In this document: positions 43,683 through 53,967 of the stretch, piece after piece
Layout: every line of letters begins with the position of its first letter
Numbering within the stretch: position 1 is the first letter of the stretch
From: Saprolegnia diclina VS20
Taxonomy: Eukaryota; Oomycota; Saprolegniomycetes; Saprolegniales; Saprolegniaceae
DNA: 64,000 nt
Direction: 5' to 3'
Assembly: GCF_000281045.1 (NCBI RefSeq)
Contig: NW_008246070.1
Location: forward strand, 586,954 to 650,953
Translations under genes and position numbers: made by a program
Notes under the pieces: generated by a model
What the model was told of the DNA's origin: nothing
The model's database searches: none
The model's input: only the letters and a program-made list of their open reading frames with translations

Positions 43683-45137
43683 ATGCGCTCGACACCACCG
43701 CGGCGATCGGCGCGGACCCTACGAAGGGTAGCATGCGCCTGTATGGTCATGGCCATGGCAGCGACAACGCCTCAAGCTGTACATGCCGCAGCCGATGCGC
43801 CGAGCGCGGCCCTCGACGGCGGCGCTGGCGAACCTGCCCGTCCCAAGAACGTCGAGCACGTCACGCCCACCGGCGCAACGACAACGGTCAAGCGCATCTC
43901 GATCTCGCTGCCGAACAAGAAGACGCAAGTGGCCAACGACCCCAGCGGCCGCAATGCTGCTGCGGACGCTCCATCTGGCGCCGTGCATGTGTCGACACGA
44001 CACGAGGCCGAGGTCGTCGAAGTGCCCGTCGCCCCCGACGCAGCGATCGAACCCTTTGATGGCATTCGAAGTACCAAGATCTCGAAAGAGACTGGTCTCA
44101 CCCTCGCAGAGCGTGTCGCTCGAGCGCAAGATATGGAGAAGATGATGGCAAAAGTCCACGACACGCTCCCATCTGTTGACACAATTGCATTCGACAGCTT
44201 TGGGCGCTCGGGCGCCATGGCCAATGGAGACGTTGCATCCAAAGAGCGTGATACGACTGATCTTGACGACAGAAGAGTGCCACTTCTCGCAGATGCAATC
44301 GACGGCGACGCAACACGTGACGAGCCTCAGAAGGTGGCTTGCGATCCCGTACTTGCGTCGGCAAAAGACAATGCGGGACCCTTGACTGCGCACCGGCGGC
44401 TGCAAGCAGACGATCAACCGCTTGCGGGTGCCCCATCGAAGCAGGGCGACGCGTCTGCTGATGATACGCCGCTCCAGAAGCCTCGCGCGATCGAAGTGTC
44501 CAACGAGGCCCTTGACAAAGGCCCCCGCCCCCACCGTCTTCCCAACAAGGCCACGCCAATCACAGCTTCACCGACGCACGACGAGCTCGCGTCATGGGAC
44601 TGGCAGGAAACGGTCAATGCATGGATCGCGGCGGCCAGCGTGTCGCTGGAAGCATCGAAGCACGCATGTGCGTCCCACTTGCGCGCACTCGTCGCTGCTC
44701 TTAGTGACGCGTACGACGTGGGCGAAGCCGTCTTGTGGCTGAACGTGCACGCGACGCTCTCCTTCCTCACCGACGTCCGCGCGTCTTGTGACAAGCTCAT
44801 CGCCAACAGCGAAGACGCTCGTGTCCTTTTGCGCAACACGTGGGGCGCCCTCTTCCTCGGCGTCTTTGGCGCTGTCTTTGCTGGTTTCTACGTGCTCTTG
44901 AGCCACGTGCCCACGGTCGCTGTCGACTATTACCGGACGCTCGACGACTTGGCCAAGGTCAAGGTCAAGCTCACGTCAGTCATAGCCGTCGTGACAGCGC
45001 TCGTTGTCTTCAAGGCGCAGTGGTGGTTCTGGCTCGGTCTTGTCGTGCTCGGCCTCTTCTACTACTGGTCGGGCAACAAGACGGACGCGGCGCAAACCGT
45101 GCATAGAATAGCCCTTCGTCGCGCCCACTCGGTGTGA
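43683..45137 (+). CDS. unrecognised protein with signal peptide and C-terminal membrane segments
   Basis: A single-exon 484-aa protein (start MRSTPPRRSARTLRR; the frame is open to 43611). A signal peptide or anchor (VACACMVMAMAATTPQAVHA) precedes a 270-residue acidic, low-complexity stretch. A helical region (DWQETVNAWIAAASVSLEASKHACASHL) follows, then two strongly hydrophobic hairpin segments (ALFLGVFGAVFAGFYVLL and SVIAVVTALVVFKAQWWFWLGLVVLGLFYYW). The paired TM hairpin recalls ER-shaping proteins, but no family is recognised. It may be functionally linked to the next gene, which is also membrane-associated. Confidence 0.68.
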   Translation: MRSTPPRRSARTLRRVACACMVMAMAATTPQAVHAAADAPSAALDGGAGEPARPKNVEHVTPTGATTTVKRISISLPNKKTQVANDPSGRNAAADAPSGAVHVSTRHEAEVVEVPVAPDAAIEPFDGIRSTKISKETGLTLAERVARAQDMEKMMAKVHDTLPSVDTIAFDSFGRSGAMANGDVASKERDTTDLDDRRVPLLADAIDGDATRDEPQKVACDPVLASAKDNAGPLTAHRRLQADDQPLAGAPSKQGDASADDTPLQKPRAIEVSNEALDKGPRPHRLPNKATPITASPTHDELASWDWQETVNAWIAAASVSLEASKHACASHLRALVAALSDAYDVGEAVLWLNVHATLSFLTDVRASCDKLIANSEDARVLLRNTWGALFLGVFGAVFAGFYVLLSHVPTVAVDYYRTLDDLAKVKVKLTSVIAVVTALVVFKAQWWFWLGLVVLGLFYYWSGNKTDAAQTVHRIALRRAHSV

Positions 45138-45625
45138 GCTAGCTACCTCGTACACACATACTACAGTGAAAGAACCTGCAATATAGACGCCGCTTGCTGG
45201 CGTACTAGTATAGAAGAACGCCCCCGACTTGCTTCTCGCCTTTTTCTCTGTTGGAGGTCGTTGAAACACGGTGGAGTGATGGCTTCCAGTTGCAGTCATT
45301 GTGCTTGCGATGTGGGTCATTTGTGCTAAGCAATCACTCGCCTGCGAAGCTGGATGTTCCCGCCCCAAGATGCTCTACTACTACTAGTAGTCTGTGGATC
45401 TATACCGTGGTCACCGAGGTGTTGTTGTCGGCGACAGGACATGCATGCGTTTCTCAGTCGCTTGTCTACAGACTCGCGGGCTGCTGCTTTGCGAAGTCGT
45501 TTTTGGTTGCCGCCAAAACTCAAAAACCTCTATAACACGATATGCGTATCTATCTTTTCTGAGAGGTTTCTCAGGTACGAAACCGAGTCCAAGCTCACAG
45601 TCTCATCGCTCCCGGCTTGCACACG
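45138..45625. other. intergenic, no gene seen
   Basis: A 488-bp spacer between two same-strand genes. Short frames have no conserved character. No repeats were noticed. Confidence 0.45.
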
Positions 45626-46576
45626 ATGATGGAAGACGCACTCCTGGCCACCGCGGGCTCCTTGCTGCTGTCGCTCCTCAAGATCGCGCTGGCCTGCGCC
45701 ATCATCGCTGCAACACTCGTCGCCCTGAGCAGCCTCGCGTCACCGACGGCTACCGGTGCAGCCCCAGCTCGACGGGGTCGCGACGAGCCAGACGCGAGCG
45801 ACCTACGCACCCAGATGGCCTCGAACTCTGCCAAGATCCATGCACTTCACGACGCGGTCGACGGGATGGCAGCACAGCGCAACGCTGCGGATGCGACTCA
45901 TGTGAAAACGCTCACGGACCTCGCTGCGCGCATGGCCGCCGTCGACGTCCGTATCGAGGTCGCCTTGAAGTCGGCGACCAACATGTACGCAATTCCCCTC
46001 ACGGCGCTCAAGCGACAGGTAGCGTCGATCGAAACGGCTCAGACGATCCTGGACGCGCGACTGGCGGCAGCGCTCTCCCACGGCAATACTGCGGTGGCCC
46101 GCGTTGAAGCGCGCTGCATGGGCTTTGACAAAGCAGCGGCCACCAACGACGCCTTCCGTGCCGAGTTTGGAGGCCACGTTCGCGCTCTCGAGGCCAAAAT
46201 CGATGCCATGTCGACGGCGTTGAGTGCGCTGCAGTCCCAACAAGGCATGCCTGTCCTTTCTGTGAGCGCCAAGCCCACTGCGACCACACCGCCGGGGTTT
46301 GAGGAGTCGAAGCCAGCTACACCGTCTCCGCCATTGGAACGTTCCCCTCTTCGTACAACACCTGCCTTCACTTCGTCGCTCCGTCGAAGCCTTGAGGACG
46401 ACAGCGAGGACGAGAACGAGGTAGACCTTCCTACTGCAACTGGTAGCGTCCACCAACGCGGTGCCAAGCCGAAGAAAGGCCATCGCGGCCGGTCGGCCAA
46501 TGCCATCGCTCGGCGCAACGCGATTAGCATGAGCCGCCTCGTCGCCAAGCACATGGCCGAACACGTCTTGGAGTAA
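45626..46576 (+). CDS. unrecognised single-TM coiled-coil protein
   Basis: A single-exon 316-aa protein starting MMEDALLATAGSLL. A hydrophobic segment (LLSLLKIALACAIIAATLVALSSLA) lies at residues about 14-38. About 160 residues of Ala-rich heptads follow (IHALHDAVDGMAAQ, VASIETAQTILDARLAAAL, VRALEAKIDAMSTALSALQSQ). The tail is Pro/Ser-rich with an acidic cluster (EDDSEDENEVDL) and a basic block. The architecture suits a membrane-anchored tether. No homologous family is recognised. Confidence 0.68.
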   Translation: MMEDALLATAGSLLLSLLKIALACAIIAATLVALSSLASPTATGAAPARRGRDEPDASDLRTQMASNSAKIHALHDAVDGMAAQRNAADATHVKTLTDLAARMAAVDVRIEVALKSATNMYAIPLTALKRQVASIETAQTILDARLAAALSHGNTAVARVEARCMGFDKAAATNDAFRAEFGGHVRALEAKIDAMSTALSALQSQQGMPVLSVSAKPTATTPPGFEESKPATPSPPLERSPLRTTPAFTSSLRRSLEDDSEDENEVDLPTATGSVHQRGAKPKKGHRGRSANAIARRNAISMSRLVAKHMAEHVLE

Positions 46577-47141
46577 GCTCCGACCCTCGTCCCGACGATG
46601 CCACGATCCCAGCTTGGTCCGTGCGCCTTGCACCTTGGCGCCGTCGTGCCAACCCTTGGCCTCGTACGTAAAACATGATAGCGCTCCCTTTTGCATGCGA
46701 CTTCTCGAGTGCACCAGCAAAGGCAGCTTGTCAATCCGGGTCGCGGCTGTCCCACAGTGGTGTGGTGTAGCGACAGGATACCGCGAGCTCGAAAGATACC
46801 TCGCGCCATAGGACAATGGGCGGCTCTTGGGGAGCGATGTCCCGCCAGCCATTGCGCCGTCGCAGCCACAAGAACCCGCCGGACGATGCTCATGAGGCTG
46901 AGTGAAGGTGCCGGTTCGAAAAAGCAGCGAAAGATTTGGGCTCTGCCCTGTGCCTGGCGCCGATTGGCTGGTTTGACCAACGGAAGCGGATGTACGGTGC
47001 GTGCTTATGTACGCTTTGTATGGATGTCAGTATGTAATGTACGGAATGAAATGGATGTGTACGACGTACACTGGCCGTACCAGGTTCGCGTGGATGACAA
47101 AGGGTGGGACCACTCGCACAGTGCGATTCCAGCGACGGACG
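46577..47141. other. intergenic, no gene seen
   Basis: A 565-bp spacer upstream of the AMN1-like gene. The open frames crossing it end abruptly and are not coding-like. Confidence 0.45.
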
Positions 47142-48664
47142 ATGGCGACGCAGACGCGCATCTTGACGAGCCTCCAGTACAGCTACCCGCCCTCGCTCAA
47201 GCCGGCGACGTGGAAGGACGCGGCGCCGCCCGCGCTGCCGCTGAGCCTCGTCGAGCTCTGCGTCCTCGCGCTTGTCAACGCCGAGGGCCCGGCGATGCGT
47301 GGCGTCGACATGATCTTCCCGTACTACGCCTCGTGGCACATTGCGCAATGCTCATGGAAGCATGGTGTAGGCGCCTGCCGGAAGAGCTTGCCCAATCGCT
47401 TCTCGCGGCCTTGGCCGACAAGGGCAAGGTGACCGACGACCGCCTCTCGGCGTTCTTGTCCGTGTCGCGCCGCGTGATTCGCCTCGTGGGCTGCAACACC
47501 ATTCGTAAATCCGTGCTGCGCCAAATCCCATTCCGATGCCCGTACCTGGTACTACCATTGATGGCGCTTCAAGATGGCGGTGCTCATGGCGCTGTAGACG
47601 TATCTCGATCTCTCCAACTGCCTCCAAGTGAGCAATACGGTCGTGCAAGACATTATGCAGGGCTGCGCCCACCTGCAGCAGCTGCGCCTGGACAACTGCC
47701 GCCACATCACCGACGCAGCCTTCCAGCCCGAGCAGTCTCTCTTTTACCCGCTCCGCGCCTGCCTTTCACTCAAGGTACATTGGCCCGATGACGGTGCACG
47801 TCTCATACAACGCAGGCGCTGAGCTTTGCGGGCTGCTCGCAAGTAACGCAAGCGCTGATTCTGAACCTCGTCAAGGCCTACCGGTCGCTCACGCAGCTCA
47901 ACTTTTCCCGCTGCAAGGTCTGTCATGACAGACGTTACTTTTAGGCCTCATCCTGCGGATCTAGCGCATCAACAGCGAGTCCATTCGCACTCTGCTGCAC
48001 GGCTCAATGGCGCTAAAGACCCTCAACCTCTCTTTCATGGTATTGCCTCGTCGATGACACATGCAGCGTCACCTTTTTATTGTCTAGGACATTTCAGACG
48101 AAGCCTTTGCGTCTTCGCACGCTGGCAACACACACCTTCTCAAGGAACTCGACCTGGGCCAGTGCAAGATCTCGGACGTTGCTCTCTTGTCGCTAGCGCA
48201 GTCGTGCCCCGAGTACGTCGCCGGAGTCCAGATTGGTATACGATCTCATCGTAATGCTGTGTAGCTTGGAAGTCCTGCGTCTGCGCTGGTGCACACAGAT
48301 CACCGACTTGGGCATGGTGCGGATTGCGTCGCAGTGCCGCCGCCTGCGCCACCTCGACCTCAACAACTGTGGCTTTGTGACCGACCAGACCGTCCTTGCA
48401 CTGGCGCAGCACTGCACGAACCTCCGCTGGTTGAACCTGTCGTGGTGCGTCCACGTCACGGACCACAGTATGGCCGAGCTCGTGCTTGGCTGTCTGCATC
48501 TCGAGGAGCTCCTGGTCGTGTGGTGCAGCCAGCTCACTGACGAAACCTTGGTCGCGCTCCTAAAGCACGCCAAGAAGCTCAAGTGCGTGCACTTGAACGG
48601 CTGCAAAGACAACATGTCGCCTGCGCGCATGGCATTCAGATTGCGTCCTAGACGCGAAACTTAA
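47142..48664 (+). CDS. AMN1/FBXL-type leucine-rich-repeat protein
   Basis: Seven exons (47142-47320, 47371-47548, 47598-47774, 47816-47917, 47965-48039, 48088-48212, 48265-48664) give about 411 aa. The N-terminal region may contain a degenerate F-box (LPLSLVELCVLAL). From residue about 125, cysteine-containing LRRs (LRR_CC) repeat every 25-27 residues: LDLSNCLQVSN, LRLDNCRHITD, LRLRWCTQITDLGM, LDLNNCGFVTDQTV, LNLSWCVHVTD. Exon borders fall between repeats, consistent with repeat duplication. Such proteins select substrates for SCF ligases or antagonise mitotic exit (AMN1). The specific target is unknown. Confidence 0.85.
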
Positions 48665-48692
48665 CATGCAAAAAACTATTTAAACCCAAACA

Positions 48693-50495
48693 ATGATGGC
48701 GCCTCACAACCGGACGATCCAAATCTCAATGGACGCGATCTTGGCAGCAGCGACCGGGTCGGACGCATGGACCGCCGCCGTCGTCGCCTTTGCCTCGTCG
48801 GCCAAAGGTAGTCGCAGATGCGATCGGCAGCTGGACATGATGGCGCTGTAGACGCGGCGACCTTTGACAGTGACCGCGCGCTCAAAGCGGACGTGTGTGC
48901 GATGCTGTGGCAGGCGTTGCGGGACCCAACATTGCCGGGCGCAGGTACGCGACGACTTCATGTCGCCTTGACCAGCGCGCGTAGGCATCCACGCGAGCTT
49001 GACGGTCTGTAAAATCCTCATGCGGGAGCGTCGGGACATTGCCGTCTTGCTCTCGACCGAGGTACACTTTAGCCTTGGTGTCGCATGGGATACAACGCGT
49101 TCTAGGCGTTTGACGTCTTCTTGCGGCACGCGGCCAGACCGTACGCAACGAAAGCGAGCAATGCGGTCCAGCTCGAGGCCATTCGGTGCATGGTCAACGC
49201 CGTGTACATCCGCCCCGCCTTCGTTGAGCAACTTTTGGCCACCGCTCAGTACGACGCTCTACTGGCGCTATCGGCGGTTTGTCGTGCTATTGTAGCTTGG
49301 TGCTCATGTGCGCTTGGCCTAGTCGTCGCAGACCATGGAGTTCCACACGCTGCTCTGGAAGTGCATTCTTGCCACGTTCGAGCAGCCGCGTGCCATCACC
49401 ACGGCCATTACGGCACTTCACGTGTACGCGACGATCCTGCCCGTGCGTTTACCTCTCGCCCTCCGTATCCCGGATCGTTGATGGGACCCATTAGACGGCG
49501 GCGTACTGCATTCGCAGCCGGGACTTTGCCTTTTCGTCGCCCCAGATTGCACTTGTCGTCGAGCTTGTCAAGGCCATCTTTGTCATCACGTCGCATGTAT
49601 ATTGCTGCTCTAGACGTGCCGACGACGCATCATCATCCATTGTAGCACAAGGATGCAAGTGTCGATGCGCCATGGCCCGCCGTCGACGAGTACGGCGTCA
49701 TGTGATTCGTGACGTTGACATAAAATGCGTAGAGCGATGCCGCTGCTGTGTGACCTCCTGCAGCTACCCAACACGGCACCGATCCTCGAGCTCAAGCTGC
49801 AGACTGTCAACTGTCTCATGGTGCTGCAGCACCCAACGTACATTGAGTACCTAGTGACGCACAACGCCGCTTCGGACCTACTAACGTTCTTGGACTACAT
49901 GGTATGCCATGCTTCAGTGGGCAAAAGTGCTGAGGTGAAGGGCGCTAGCTCCTCAAGGTCCGCCTTGAGAAGACCAAGTACATACGTCGCCAGTCTCGCC
50001 CAGGTTCCTTATGCAGCGTAGGAAAGCGGGGGACGTGACGCCGCTGCTCATTGGGCTCAACTTGCTCTCGACCACGCACGCTCGCTTTCGTGACGCTTGC
50101 AAAGCGGCCATCTTTGGCGCGACAGGTTGGCACTTGGTATTCCTTCATATACTAAGGTGATTTCGTAGATCTGCCTCTGCCGTACGCATGCATGGTCGAC
50201 CTGTTTGTATCAGTATATAGAGCTGGTGTAGGTCGCCGGAAGGGCTTCCCATGTCGCCGCAGCCAAGCGCCAAGTTCTCGCTCCAAGAAGGTCTTTTGAG
50301 CTTCATGACGAGCCTCGACACGGACCTCAAGCGCTGCGTGAGCGAGTTCTTCTTTACCCTCTGCGAGCAGAACCGTACGAGCCTGGTATCCTGAGACCGT
50401 CGTCGCATGTTTGTTGATGTGTAGCGCTCGAGTTTACGCAGCGCACGGGCATGGGCAACGCCGTCGCCTTGCTTCGCACAAAAGGACTCGTCTAG
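48693..50495 (+). CDS. RIC8: RIC8/synembryn-like G-alpha chaperone and exchange factor
   Basis: Thirteen exons (48693-48807, 48852-48944, 48985-49061, 49106-49276, 49323-49442, 49495-49596, 49646-49689, 49733-49901, 49949-49977, 50022-50125, 50169-50181, 50232-50374, 50425-50495) give 416 aa, all in phase. The armadillo-like helical repeats include LEAIRCMVNAVYIRP. The C-terminal end (MTSLDTDLKRCVSEFFFTLCEQN, then QRTGMGNAVALLRTKGLV) parallels the RIC8 signature LDTEVKQVAAEFLFVLC and YTGYGNAAGLLAARGL. RIC8 folds nascent G-alpha subunits and promotes nucleotide exchange, so the host has heterotrimeric G-protein signalling. Exon 11 is only 13 nt. Confidence 0.88.
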
Positions 50496-50570
50496 TCAAT
50501 AGAAGACGAAGTACTAGCACCCTCAACGATCTCTTGGTTTATAAAGCTCGGCACTGAAATGGCACTCGGC

Positions 50571-52096
50571 TTACGGGGTCGTGATCTGGATGATGTGATA
50601 GTTGCGCTTGCCCGTGCGGACGAGCGTGGCCTGGCCTTCGATCGCGTGGTGCGACTCGAAGACCGCGGCGTCCGACTCGACGCGGACGTTGTTGATATAC
50701 AAGCCACCAGCCTTGATGAGCCGCCGGATCTCGGCTACGATCGGTCTCAGCACATAAAACACTCGTCGACGAGAGTCGTACCCTTGGTCTTGACAGCACC
50801 GAGAAGGCCGACGACGTCGACGACCTTTTGGCCAATCACCTGCGCCGGCGCCAGGGCCGTCTTGGGCGCGTCGATCGAGAGCATCGTAGCGGCCGAGATA
50901 CCGTCGCAGGAGCCGCCAAAGAGCACTTTGGCGGCGCGTTGGGCTTGCTCGAGCGCGTCCTTGCCGTGGATGAGCGTCGTCACGTGCTCGGCGACCGTCT
51001 GCTGCCCGAAGCGCTTCTCCGGTTCCGCAGCATGCGTCGCCAGGACGTCTTGGATCTCGTCGAGGCTCAGGAACGTAAATGTCTTGAGCAGCATTGGGAC
51101 ATCGGCGTCTTCGGACCGGATAAAATACTGGTAAAAGTCAAACTACGTGCGTGCGTGAGTCTCTGGGTGCGAGCGAGTTCCGTACCGTCGATGTCTTGGT
51201 GGGATCGAGCCAGATAGCATTGCCGGCCGACTTGCCATACTTCTCACCAGATGCGGTCGTGAGCAGCGGCAGCGTCACGCCGTACACTTCCTACCATTCG
51301 TTGACCATCTTGAACGGAAGAATTATGGCGGACCTTGCCGTCGGCCTTGCGCACCATGTCGGTGCCCGAGACGATGTTGCCCCATTGGTCGCTGCCGCCC
51401 ACTTGCACAAAGCAGTTGTAGTGGCGGTGCAGATGCAAAAAGTCGTAGGCCTGGAAGAGCTGGTAGGAAAACTCGAGGAAGCTCAGGCCGTGGTCGCTCT
51501 CGAGGCGGCGCTTGACGCTGTCCCGCGCCAGCATCGCGTTCACGCGCGCAAAGCGGCCGCAGTCGCGCATCCAGTCGACGGCCGACATCTTGCCGTGCCA
51601 CTCCATGTTGTTGGCGACAACCGCGCCCGTCTACAGCATGCACATGATGAAGCAGCTCGCATCGTAAGACGTCCTGTCGTACCGCAGACGACTCAAAGTC
51701 GAGGACGTTCTCGAGCGACTTCATGAGGCGGCTCGCATTCGCATCGACAGCCTCGGCCGTGAGCATGACACGCTCGTCCGAGCGCATGCTGGGGTCGCCA
51801 ATCATACCCGTGGCACCACCCACCTACGCCCGAGCACCTCTGAGCCCACATACTACTACATAGGACAGTCGCACGAGAAGAATGGGCTTGAGGCCCGCAA
51901 GCTGGAAGTGGCGCAATGCAATGGCCGTGACCAAGTTGCCGACATGGAGAGAGCTCGCGGTCGGGTCAAAGCCGCAGTAGACACCGATGGGCTTGGTGCC
52001 AGCGGCCACGGCTGCGTCAAGGACGGACGGAGCGCCGGCGTGCGTGAGGCCGGCCAAGAGGCCTCGCTGGCGCAGCGCATTGATGGCTCGGCTCAT
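50571..52096 (-). CDS. YARS2: bacterial/organellar-type tyrosyl-tRNA synthetase
   Basis: Six exons (52096-51875, 51823-51683, 51630-51334, 51290-51186, 51142-50782, 50734-50571) give about 429 aa. The class I features are clear: [15 protein letters not shown] with an HVGN version of [26 protein letters not shown] for tyrosine/adenylate binding, and [14 protein letters not shown] with a KYGKS version of KMSKS. The last exon is an S4 RNA-binding domain ([17 protein letters not shown]). The bacterial-like type with S4 implies mitochondrial service. The N-terminus ([15 protein letters not shown]) is basic enough to be a targeting sequence. A longer non-ATG frame to 52189 is not used. Confidence 0.92.
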
Positions 52097-52307
52097 GATG
52101 TGCGAGGTCGAGGAAACGCAGCGAAGAATGATGCTTCGAGTTGGCCCAACAAAAGTGGACCAATCACAGACCAGAATTCGCCGAGCCAACGTGGCGCCCG
52201 TCCGTCAGGTCGGAGGAGCCGCTTGAAGGGCTGACGGGGCGCAGCCCTAGGACTGCTGGCTACGGTATCTGTCGTAGGACCTGAAGTACGAAGAGACGAG
52301 TCTATTA

Positions 52308-53498
52308 TCATTTGCCCTCCATCAAGGTGACGCGCGCTTCACGCAGCGCTTCGAGCACCTTGTCGCTCGTTGGTCGCAGCGCCGGGTCGTGCTGGAGGCA
52401 CTGGCGGATGATCATCTTGATGCACGTCGGGCACTCGTCCGAGATGCTCGGGCGCAGCATACCGGTCACGAGCTTCATCGTGAGGTCTGCCGTCGGCGTG
52501 TGCTGCAGCTCCTCTTCGTACGGCGACTGGCGCGTGTCGAGCTCGGTGAGCACGACGCCGAACGAGTAGACGTCGACCTTTTCATCGTAGTCCTCGCCGT
52601 CCTGGAGCAACTCGGGCGCGCTCCATTGAATCTCGCCGACGCCCGCCGTCATTGTGTTCTCGTACGTGCGGTCCCGCGCGCAGCCAAAGCCGCTGAGCTT
52701 GGCCTCGCGGCGGTTCGTGAGGAGGACCTTCTCGGCGCGGATGTTGCGGTGGATGAGGCGCGGCGAGAGCGAGTGCATGTAGACGAGCGCGGCGCAGATG
52801 TCGAGCGCAATGCTGATCTTTTCTTTCTCCCACGACAGCTGGACGCGCTTGTTCTCGAGCAGGTGGCGCAGCGTCTTGCCCTCCATGTACTCGGAGATGC
52901 AGCAGAGCCCGTGGTCCTCGGTGATGTAGAACCCGATGAACTTGACAATGTTGGGGTGCTGGAGGCGCGCCATTGACCGCACTTCGGACACGAGCGCCTT
53001 CTTGTTCTTCGCAAAGTCCTCGGGCGACGCGGAGAAGATGAGGCTCTTGATAAGCACGGGCTGTCCGAGGTAGTGGCCGAGCTCTGTCTTCATGTAGTTG
53101 CCCGGCACGATGCGCGTGTGCACAATGTCGGTCGCGTCGAGCCAATACTGCTTCTTGTACGGCTCGAGCTCCGTGTACTCGCCACAGTTGACGTCGTCGC
53201 GGAACTGGTTGGCTTCCTTGTTCGAGCGTGGCATGATCATCTGGTTGCCCGGGAAGCGATTGTTGTTGCTGGGAAAGTTGCCGCGGCCCGGCGTTCGGGC
53301 ACCGCCACCCGGCGTGCGCGCACCCGGCGTGCGTGCTTGCGCCGAGTTGTACGCCGATGGGTTCGAGTTGGCACGGTTCACGCGCTCGGCCGCGTGGCGC
53401 TGGCCGTTGCCGCTATGGTGCATGGGCGGTGGCGGGTGGTACGGCGCGGGTACGGCCACGTTGTCCATGGGCGCTTCCGACGACGCACAGCTGCCCAT
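52308..53498 (-). CDS. myristoylated TKL pseudokinase
   Basis: A single-exon 396-aa protein. The start MGSCASSEAPM fits N-myristoylation plus palmitoylation. Residues about 25-85 are Pro/Gly/Asn-rich with PGARTPGG-like repeats. The kinase fold (residues about 125-390) keeps the VAIK-type lysine (VLIKSL), the C-helix glutamate (VSEVRSM) and APE (SAPELL). The catalytic loop, however, reads HRNIRAEKVLL, with Asn replacing the catalytic Asp, and DFG has become SGFG. Both changes remove residues needed for phosphotransfer, so an allosteric or scaffold role at membranes is inferred. Confidence 0.88.
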   Translation of the reverse strand: MGSCASSEAPMDNVAVPAPYHPPPPMHHSGNGQRHAAERVNRANSNPSAYNSAQARTPGARTPGGGARTPGRGNFPSNNNRFPGNQMIMPRSNKEANQFRDDVNCGEYTELEPYKKQYWLDATDIVHTRIVPGNYMKTELGHYLGQPVLIKSLIFSASPEDFAKNKKALVSEVRSMARLQHPNIVKFIGFYITEDHGLCCISEYMEGKTLRHLLENKRVQLSWEKEKISIALDICAALVYMHSLSPRLIHRNIRAEKVLLTNRREAKLSGFGCARDRTYENTMTAGVGEIQWSAPELLQDGEDYDEKVDVYSFGVVLTELDTRQSPYEEELQHTPTADLTMKLVTGMLRPSISDECPTCIKMIIRQCLQHDPALRPTSDKVLEALREARVTLMEGK

Positions 53499-53967
53499 GG
53501 CGGTCGTCGTCTCGGTAACAATTCGGGTCTGGCTCGTCCTAGACGCGACACCGCAATGTCCTAATTAGGATACATACACACACCACGAGGATGAGCCAGA
53601 GCATTACACGCAATATCGAACGTGATGTGGGAAACGTGAAAATCTCGTGCGCGCTGATAGGTCTGTATTAGAAATGGATATCCACCAATCGAAACGCACG
53701 GTGAAAAAGGCTGCGCCACTCCTTCACTGCGGCGCCTGGACACAAGCAGCGATGGAAGCCCCTGCAGCGGCCAATGGCATCGCGTGGCGATCGCAGCGCG
53801 CCAGTCGCAGCACTTGGGCGAGATCGTGTGACTTATGGGCGACAAATTTGTCGTACCGTGTACAGCCGCGCCACCTCCGACACCAAGACACACCGCAAAT
53901 AGGTTCATTGCTCGACTGCCACGTAGTTGCCATGGCTATCGCTCGGTGCCAAGACCGTGCAGCGTTA
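53499..53967. other. intergenic, no gene seen
   Basis: A 469-bp spacer upstream of the pseudokinase gene and downstream of the GT31-like gene. The long antisense frame crossing it is a shadow of the GT31 gene. Confidence 0.45.
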
